Positions 58,666 through 64,000 of a DNA stretch of 64,000 bases are shown here, in pieces. Each line of letters begins with the position of its first letter. Positions within the stretch are counted from its first letter, which is position 1. This DNA is from Arthrobacter sp. ATA002. GTDB lineage: Bacteria; Actinomycetota; Actinomycetes; Actinomycetales; Micrococcaceae. The stretch is taken from NCBI RefSeq assembly GCF_026898095.1, contig NZ_CP114015.1, positions 248,001-312,000 of the forward strand, written 5' to 3'. A program made the translations under genes and the position numbers. A model generated the notes under the pieces. That model worked only from the letters and a program-made list of their open reading frames with translations, did no database searches and was not told the origin of the DNA.

Positions 58666-59619
58666 CTAGGGCGCCATCTTGAGGAAGTCCGCCTCCCGTT
58701 CCTTGCTCCAGGACCGCGCATACAGGCCGAGGCCGGCCTCGTCACGAACCGAAATTCCCAAGCGGTTCAGCATCAGGCGGCTTTGGTAAACCGTGAGCTG
58801 CTGGGCACTGCGGCTCGCCCGGACCTTATCCGCCCGGTACAAATACGTGTCGATGGCCCGGGACCAGCGCTTACGCCAGTTATCCACGGCGGGTTCCGAC
58901 GCGGTGGCGGCCATCAACCGGTGCGCCGGGAGGATCCGGGGTGCGAGCTGTGACGTCAGTGCGTTGCGCATATGGGCTGCCTGGGGGCCGGAGGCCGCAG
59001 TGCAGCTGCGAAGGTGGCTGTCCCAGTAATAGTCCCACGAGATGGCCCTGCGGTCCGCCCACACAGGGGAGCGGGGCCCGCGCATCATTGCATAGCTCGC
59101 ATCGAAGAGAAGCAGCGCGGCCAGGGACGAGCGGCTGTTGGCCTTGGGAAACCGGGACGTGGCCCACGCCGCCAGATCCGAGGACAGCTCAAAGACCTCC
59201 TCGGCCAGAGCCAGTCCGTCCGCGCCGCCGTACTTCGCGAGGTCGGATTCGGCCCGCGCGGACACCTGCCCGTAATCCCACCGGCTGGGAATGGGTTCCT
59301 CCCGGTACTCCGAGGTCTGCAGCTCTCCTACGTTGGGGGCGGCCTGGTCCACCAGGGCGCGCATCAGGGATTCCAGGCGGTCCAGGACCCGGGGCGAGCC
59401 GAGGATCCGTACCTGAAGGTAGGGATGGGACGGGTCCATGCAGCGGGTGTGAAACCATCGTTGTGCTCCCCAGGACCGGGCCTGTGCTGCCAGAGGAGTG
59501 ACGACTTCTCCGATGACGGCGTCGCAGACGTCCTTTTCAGCAGGCTGAATGGTCAAGGACCACCATTCGACTCCCGTGGTTAGCGGCTTGGTGGGGTGTG
59601 CCGCAGCTAACTGGCTCAT
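58666..59619 (-). CDS. Stand-alone thiopeptide/lanthipeptide SpaB_C-type domain protein
   Basis: The 317-residue protein resembles the C-terminal (glutamate-elimination/thiopeptide) domain of LanB dehydratases: EWWSLTIQPAEKDVCDAVIG at the start, a PSHPYLQVRILGSPRVLDRL segment, then SDLAKYGGADGLALAEEVF, a typical YGG motif of this family. There is no glutamylation (LanB N-terminal) domain and no cyclase nearby. It could remove glutamate from a peptide made elsewhere, or have another role. ATG 59619 lies just after AGAGGGACCTCT; the frame extends upstream but that part is not domain-like. Confidence 0.75.
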   Translation of the reverse strand: MSQLAAAHPTKPLTTGVEWWSLTIQPAEKDVCDAVIGEVVTPLAAQARSWGAQRWFHTRCMDPSHPYLQVRILGSPRVLDRLESLMRALVDQAAPNVGELQTSEYREEPIPSRWDYGQVSARAESDLAKYGGADGLALAEEVFELSSDLAAWATSRFPKANSRSSLAALLLFDASYAMMRGPRSPVWADRRAISWDYYWDSHLRSCTAASGPQAAHMRNALTSQLAPRILPAHRLMAATASEPAVDNWRKRWSRAIDTYLYRADKVRASRSAQQLTVYQSRLMLNRLGISVRDEAGLGLYARSWSKEREADFLKMAP

Positions 59620-60186
59620 AGAGAGGTCCCTCTCGTTGGTGTCATGCCGGCCAATGACATCCGGCAATGCAGAATGAAAAACCGAAGTGTTGTGCGGTGC
59701 TGCCCCGCTGCCGCGTACTGCGAAAGCGGGTCGTGGGGGGAGGAATGTCATGGTTTCGTCGGCCTCTGCAGCGTGGGGTTGCCACCCGGCGACAGCGCGG
59801 AGTTCACGCTCCGCCGTCATGAGGATCGAGACTGTGGAAGGTGCGCGGTGTGTTGCTGACTCTCTTCCGGCGTCTGGGTGATGCCGTCAGGGTCATATAC
59901 TTCCAGCAGACACGCCGCGATTACCAGAGGTATCCGTAAAACCCCTAGAAAACCGAGTTACTAGTTGCACCCGAAGGGATCGCGCTGTAAAACTTTCGGA
60001 CAGGTGCCGGAACTACTTGGAGCGAACCAAAAGAATTCCGCCATCTTCGCCCGTACTCTGGCGGAGGCGATCGCGGGGGCACTAGAGTCTTATTCGTTGC
60101 CGACGGCGACAATCCTTGGCCCAGGCGGAGCAGACCGACCCGGGCAGCACCTGTCCCAATGGCCGCCAGCGGTCAGGGAAGTGTAA
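59620..60186. other. Intergenic region between SpaB_C-like and LPD29-like genes
   Basis: About 570 nt divergent region, lower in GC than the rest of the window. No credible gene: the + frame 59644-59859 is Cys-rich (71 codons) but lacks a ribosome site and overlaps the promoter region. Promoters of both genes must lie here. Confidence 0.4.
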
Positions 60187-60687
60187 ATGACAGACCACCC
60201 GTGGCCGACCGAAGTATCGGACAGCCTCCGTACGTTCCTGACGGAGGCCTTTCCCGGCGTGCAGTTTCATGCAGTGCCACTTGTCGCCTACGACGTGGCG
60301 ACCATCGACCTCGCATGGACGGACGGGCCGTCCCTGCATGAAGTGGACCTGTTGGCGCTGGACTTTGTGCTGAGGATCCATTTGGATGTTTGGGGCACCC
60401 GGACATCCACGAGCATAGACCGCGTGTCCAGCCGGCGAACCATGAGCCCAGCGGCCGAACAAATGCTGCTGAACATGCTGGCCGAAGACATGGCACTGAG
60501 TGTGCCGGCGCTCGACATGAACCGGGTCTACTCGCTGCCTCCGCTCCTGAGCTCCTCGCGCTACCGTGTCGAGAAGGGGACCATCGCCGAGTTCCTGGAC
60601 CTCCTCTTCGAAGCGACCAGCTTCAGCTTTGGGAGAGCCGTTGGCAATCCTCCCGCGGCGCTGTGCAGCTGCACTCTATGTGCCTGA
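60187..60687 (+). CDS. LPD29-like hypothetical protein
   Basis: The 166-residue protein has AFPGVQFHAVPLVAYDVATI followed by DLAWTDGPSLHEVDLLALDF, which resembles the LPD29 domain (FPGVKFSVR...VRWTDGP pattern), usually found in large polyvalent proteins of phages and conjugative elements. Here it is a small protein with a C-terminal extension that ends in CSCTLCA. ATG 60187 follows AGGGAAG. The match is from memory of the motif. Confidence 0.6.
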   Translation: MTDHPWPTEVSDSLRTFLTEAFPGVQFHAVPLVAYDVATIDLAWTDGPSLHEVDLLALDFVLRIHLDVWGTRTSTSIDRVSSRRTMSPAAEQMLLNMLAEDMALSVPALDMNRVYSLPPLLSSSRYRVEKGTIAEFLDLLFEATSFSFGRAVGNPPAALCSCTLCA

Positions 60688-60773
60688 ACCGCTGTGGAAG
60701 CGGCTGCCGGGGCGCTGCAGGCACTCAACGCCGCGCTGCGCTCCGGGCAGGGCGGTGGACCGGAGACGGACAG

Positions 60774-61247
60774 TTAGCGGGGGTCCGGTTCGGCGCCGAA
60801 GGAGCGGTTGCTGCCGCTCCGGAATTTTCGGCAGCTGTAAACAATCAGCCCCAGGGCTAATAGGCCGGATGCGATCAGGCTGATTCCGGTGCCCCAGCCG
60901 CCGGGCAGCCAGAGCGCGTCACTGTAGGGCCACCATCCCGGTGTCCGGGTCCAAACGCCCCAGGCAACTCCGGCTGCCATAATGCAGAGAGTGCCGGTGA
61001 CGCTGGCACCAATGCGCGGCCATGTTTTCACCCCCTGCCGCGCTGTTGCAAAGGCCCTTGCCTTAACCGGGCGCAGGAAACGGTTGGCCCACCGGTAGCG
61101 CAGCGAGAGGACGGCTAGTCCGGCGACGAGGGCGAGCAGCCCGGGACCCGGCAGGACGAGGGCGGCCAGCCCGAGCACAATCAGTATCCATCCGGCAACT
61201 TCGATGCCGGTCCGCCGCAGCCATGCCGGGAGCGGAGGGCGCTTCAC
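60774..61247 (-). CDS. PGPGW-like small membrane protein
   Basis: The 157-residue protein has GWILIVLGLAALVLPGPGLL followed by RYRWANRFLRPVKARA, the PGPGW/TIGR02611-type motif, and four hydrophobic segments. Function unknown. GTG 61247 has GGGGAG upstream, 31 nt after the next minus-strand gene. Confidence 0.75.
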   Translation of the reverse strand: MKRPPLPAWLRRTGIEVAGWILIVLGLAALVLPGPGLLALVAGLAVLSLRYRWANRFLRPVKARAFATARQGVKTWPRIGASVTGTLCIMAAGVAWGVWTRTPGWWPYSDALWLPGGWGTGISLIASGLLALGLIVYSCRKFRSGSNRSFGAEPDPR

Positions 61248-61278
61248 TGGTGACTCCCCGGATGTGTGTGCATACCGA

Positions 61279-61932
61279 TTAGCTGCCGAGTCCGGCCTTA
61301 TCCACGCGCCGGTGGAACCGCATGCCCGCGAGTCCGCCCAGAATCGCACCGCCGAGGGCAACCAGGGCTGCGATCACGGCGGAAATGACGGCGGCCGCAG
61401 TGTTGTCCCCGGAAAGCTGCGGGTAGGTGTTGAGCTGGGCATTGATGTCCAGCTGGCTTCCGGCGATCGCGCCGATGAGGGCCAGGGCAACGGCGATGAC
61501 GATGCCCCAGGCCCATACTGCGACGCCCTGCTTGATTCCGTTGAACCGGGCCATCCGTCCTGCGACGTAACCACCGCAGAAGTAGGCCACAAATTGGACC
61601 ACCATCAGGATGATGACCCCGGCAATGCCGGCCCCTTCGGGGTTGCTGGTGGCCTCGCCGGCGGCGTCGACATTATTCGCGAGCAACGCCGCGCCAAAGG
61701 CCGTGGCAATGGCGCTGAGGAGAACCGTGGTCCCCGCCGCGGCGAGCCAGCCAAAGAAGGCAGAACCGATCTTGACTCCGCCGAACTGTTCCCGTTCCCG
61801 TCCGACGATCTGTTCGCGGCTTTCCGTTCCGCCGCGGCCGCCGGGGTTATCGGCCCCCGGTGTCTCCTGGCCTGTACTGCTTCGATTGGGCCGGCGGGCT
61901 GGCTGGCCAGCCGCTCCTGCGCTGGTGCTCAT
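61279..61932 (-). CDS. Hypothetical four-helix membrane protein
   Basis: The 217-residue protein has a Gly/Ser/Arg-rich cytoplasmic N-terminus (about 1-50) followed by GGVKIGSAFFGWLAAAGTTV and three more helices, with GGYVAGRMARFNGIKQGVAV in a central loop, and a final Gly zipper (ALVALGGAILGGLAGM). Family name not certain; similar proteins are common in actinobacteria. It is upstream of the PGPGW gene in an apparent operon. Confidence 0.78.
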   Translation of the reverse strand: MSTSAGAAGQPARRPNRSSTGQETPGADNPGGRGGTESREQIVGREREQFGGVKIGSAFFGWLAAAGTTVLLSAIATAFGAALLANNVDAAGEATSNPEGAGIAGVIILMVVQFVAYFCGGYVAGRMARFNGIKQGVAVWAWGIVIAVALALIGAIAGSQLDINAQLNTYPQLSGDNTAAAVISAVIAALVALGGAILGGLAGMRFHRRVDKAGLGS

Positions 61933-62040
61933 GGGAGTCTCCTTCGCTTCGGTTAACCCGCTTCGTTAACCTCAGAATAGGAAGCCGGAGCCCAAAAAGA
62001 CAGTGTGCTTAGTACTTTTCCAAAAGCCTCTTCGGGAGGG

Positions 62041-62274
62041 TTAGGACGAAGCTTCGGCATCCGAGGCCGGACTGTCGTCATCCTCTGTCAGGGCCGGTTG
62101 CTCCTCGCGTTCTTCCCGGCTCTCCTCGGATTTTGCCTCTTCCCCGCGTTTTTCGGACTTTGCCTCCTCGGTGAGGCGGGCAGTCACCTCATCGTTGAAC
62201 TCATCGCGTGTCCCGGCAAGGTTGTTCGTCGTTGCATCTGAACCGGGGTTGAAGCTCGGATCCTGGTCATTCAT
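62041..62274 (-). CDS. Small acidic hypothetical protein (77 aa)
   Basis: ATG 62274 with AGGAGC upstream starts a Glu/Lys/Ser-rich, probably disordered protein (NLAGTRDEFNDEVTARLTEE and later repeated EEAKSE). No motif is recognised. It may be a stress protein; that is a guess. Confidence 0.65.
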   Translation of the reverse strand: MNDQDPSFNPGSDATTNNLAGTRDEFNDEVTARLTEEAKSEKRGEEAKSEESREEREEQPALTEDDDSPASDAEASS

Positions 62275-62644
62275 GTGCTGCTCCTGTCGTCGGTGCGCAT
62301 TGACGGGTGCCGGCGGGGCGCCGGCACCTTCCCACCCTTGCACAGTATGACGCGTACGGAAAAGGGGTGCTATTAGTCACATATAGTCCGCTGCCGGTCA
62401 TTGTTTCCGGTGGCGCCCAGCTCGGGTTTTCGGTGTGTTGCTCCCAGTCGGACCGCTGACCGGCGGGCTTTCAATGGAAAGTTCATTGAGTCCCGGCTTC
62501 CGCCGGAATGTTCCGGCACAGTAATACGGTCATCACCTTTGTTTCTTATCTGTAAGATTTCGACTGAAGTCCCACACTGTCGTAGCCTTCGTTCCGCCGA
62601 AATGGGTAGCGCCCTTCGGATTCTAAGAGTCAAAGGTCTTCGTT
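62275..62644. other. Intergenic region upstream of the RsbQ-like gene
   Basis: About 370 nt with lower GC than the genes around it. No supported gene; short ORFs on the minus strand lack ribosome sites. Promoter of the RsbQ-like gene is presumably here. Confidence 0.35.
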
Positions 62645-63579
62645 ATGGTTTACTCTGTCTTTCCCCGGATACCGTCCCGTTCGTTCCTCAAGGGTACGGT
62701 TCCTGTCCCCGGCTGCCGGGGCACGGCAGCCGTCCTCCGGGCTGAGGCCGCAGTGGAACACGGCACCGTTCTGGCCCGCAACAACGTTCGCCTCATCGGT
62801 CCCTCCGGTGGTCAGGTGGTGATGCTGGCGCAGGGGTTCGGCTGCGACCAAGTGATTTGGCACCGGCTGCTGCCCTTTCTGAAGGATTGCAGAATCGTCC
62901 TGTTCGACCATGCAGGCACGGGCGGCGCAGATTTAGCGGCGTATTCAGCCGAAAGGCATTCCTCCCTGCACGGTTATCTGGATGATATGACGGAGATTCT
63001 GGATTTCCTCGATGTCCGGAATGTGACGATGATTGGCCACACCGTGGCTGGAATGATGGGCATTGCCGCCGCTGCTGCCGGCAATCCCAGGATTACCCGG
63101 CTGGTGCTGATGGGAACTTCCGCCTGCTACCGGAACATCCCGGCCGAGGGGTACGCGGGGGCCTGACTGCGGCGGATATCGAGAGAATCCTGGACGCCGT
63201 TACCCTTAATTATCCCCTGTGGGCCACGGCTGCGGCGCCGGCCATGACCGGGCAGCCTGCCGGCTCGGTCCTGGCCGACGAACTCACCGCTGCGCTATGC
63301 CGGCTGCATCCGGAGTACGTCCGGGATTTCCTGCAGCTGTCCCTCGAAACCGATGTCCGTCACCTGTTGCCCAGGGTGGAGCTTCCCGTTCTGGTGCTGC
63401 AGACACCGGCTGATCCGCTGACCCCGCCGGGATCCTCCCGTTATCTCCATGGGCACCTGCCCAGCAGTGTCCTCGTTCATCTCAATGCCAAAGGCAACAT
63501 GCCCCACGTCAGTGCACCCCGGGAAACCTCCGAGGCCATTCTTCAGTTCCTGTCCAGCTCCACTTATGTCTCTTCCTGA
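62645..63579 (+). CDS. RsbQ-like alpha/beta hydrolase with altered catalytic residues, frameshifted
   Basis: The core (VLARNNVRLIGPSGG, LAQGFGCDQVIWHRLLPFL) matches Bacillus RsbQ from about residue 43. The nucleophile elbow is GHTVAG, with Thr where RsbQ has Ser (GHSVG). The C-terminal half needs one G added at 63157-63161 and ends LNAKGNMPHVSAPRE, where RsbQ has GHCPH; the His of GH is Asn here. The acid Asp (PADPLTP) is present. GTG 62753 with GAGG would give the usual 275-residue length; ATG 62645 is the alternative. It overlaps the PAS gene by 14 nt. Confidence 0.8.
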
Positions 63580-64000
63580 AACGCCCGGCAACGACTCCGC
63601 GGGCGGCGCTGCCCGGCAAGCCGCCGTCGACTATGAGGCGCACTTCCATGCGGCGCCTTCGGGATATCTGATGACCGGAACGGACGGCACCGTGCTGGAC
63701 GTAAACCGGACCCTTTCCCGTTGGCTCGGTCTGGACCGCGGCCGGATTATTGGTGCCAGCGTGCTCGAGCTGATGCCGATGCCTGACCGGGTGCTTTACG
63801 CGTCGTTCGCGATGGTCCAGCTGGGAGTGTCCGGCGGTTTTGAGGAAATGGCGCTGGCTCTCACCGGTGCCGGCGGTGATCCGCTTCCCATGCTGGTGTC
63901 CGGGGTTCGCGACAGTGCCGCGGGTCACGCCGGCGCCGGTGACGGTGGCGTGGACCGGCTGACGTTCTTCAGTGCTCCCAAGCGCACGCAGTTTGAGCGC
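63566..64000 (+). CDS. PAS-domain protein (RsbP-like), 5' part
   Basis: Open from ATG 63566 to the window end (145 codons). After a short Gly/Ala-rich head, YEAHFHAAPSGYLMTGTDGT and NRTLSRWLGLDRGRIIGASV form a PAS sensor domain. Beside an RsbQ-like gene this is expected to be RsbP-like, with a PP2C phosphatase domain farther on, but that part is outside the window. The start lies inside the RsbQ-like gene, so the pair is translationally coupled. Confidence 0.75.
   Translation, partial: MSLPETPGNDSAGGAARQAAVDYEAHFHAAPSGYLMTGTDGTVLDVNRTLSRWLGLDRGRIIGASVLELMPMPDRVLYASFAMVQLGVSGGFEEMALALTGAGGDPLPMLVSGVRDSAAGHAGAGDGGVDRLTFFSAPKRTQFER

Noticed and set aside
59644-59859. Cys-rich 71-codon ORF as a RiPP precursor
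   Set aside because: It lacks a ribosome site and overlaps the promoter region of the SpaB_C-like gene; Cys content alone is weak evidence.

Overview
High-GC actinobacterial chromosome, most likely Micrococcaceae (Arthrobacter-like). The anchors are the block rpsF-ssb-rpsR-rplI-dnaB, a GT87-type membrane protein like the one that precedes rpsF in other actinobacteria, an Rpf-type transglycosylase, GTG starts and GTGA/ATGA overlaps. No tRNA, rRNA, CRISPR array, integrase or insertion sequence was seen. Assignments come from reading motifs; no database was searched.

Layout. 0-13.6 kb: end of a GT87 protein, an FAD oxidoreductase, membrane proteins, an ABC-F ATPase, two exporter sets (DrrAB-like, and tandem ATPases with one permease) and an M18 aminopeptidase. 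13.7-17.5 kb: ribosomal/replication block, with a DnaA-box cluster between rplI and dnaB. 18-27.8 kb: a KimA-like permease divergent from an Rpf/LysM protein with a structured leader, an Asp-box propeller coupled to a MoaD/ThiS-like protein, a DUF4031-HD fusion, MFS and MATE exporters. 27.8-41.2 kb: a glycan island with GmhA, GmhB, two HldE-like enzymes, three GT9, two GT4 and one GT2 glycosyltransferases, an SDR and an aldehyde dehydrogenase. Together these predict nucleotide-activated D-glycero-D-manno-heptose and its transfer to a glycan, which is unusual in a Gram-positive. 41.2-46.1 kb: a SigB/SigF-type sigma factor, a lipoprotein that looks like a protease pro-domain with no protease, and an LPXTG-anchored S1 protease. 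46.3-53 kb: CGNR regulator, EamA exporter, acyl-CoA ligase with a palindromic operator, GntP and SulP transporters. 53-54.9 kb: an ECF sigma-Ogt-AlkB alkylation-repair operon. 55-60.7 kb: solitary PstS, AI-2E family protein, a stand-alone lanthipeptide/thiopeptide 'SpaB_C'-type domain protein and an LPD29-like protein. 60.7-64 kb: small membrane proteins, then an RsbQ-like hydrolase with altered catalytic residues overlapping a PAS-domain (RsbP-like) protein cut by the window end.

A caution: many genes, including essential rplI, are broken by one apparently missing base, usually in a short homopolymer. This looks like assembly error. Those genes are annotated over their whole span with the break noted.
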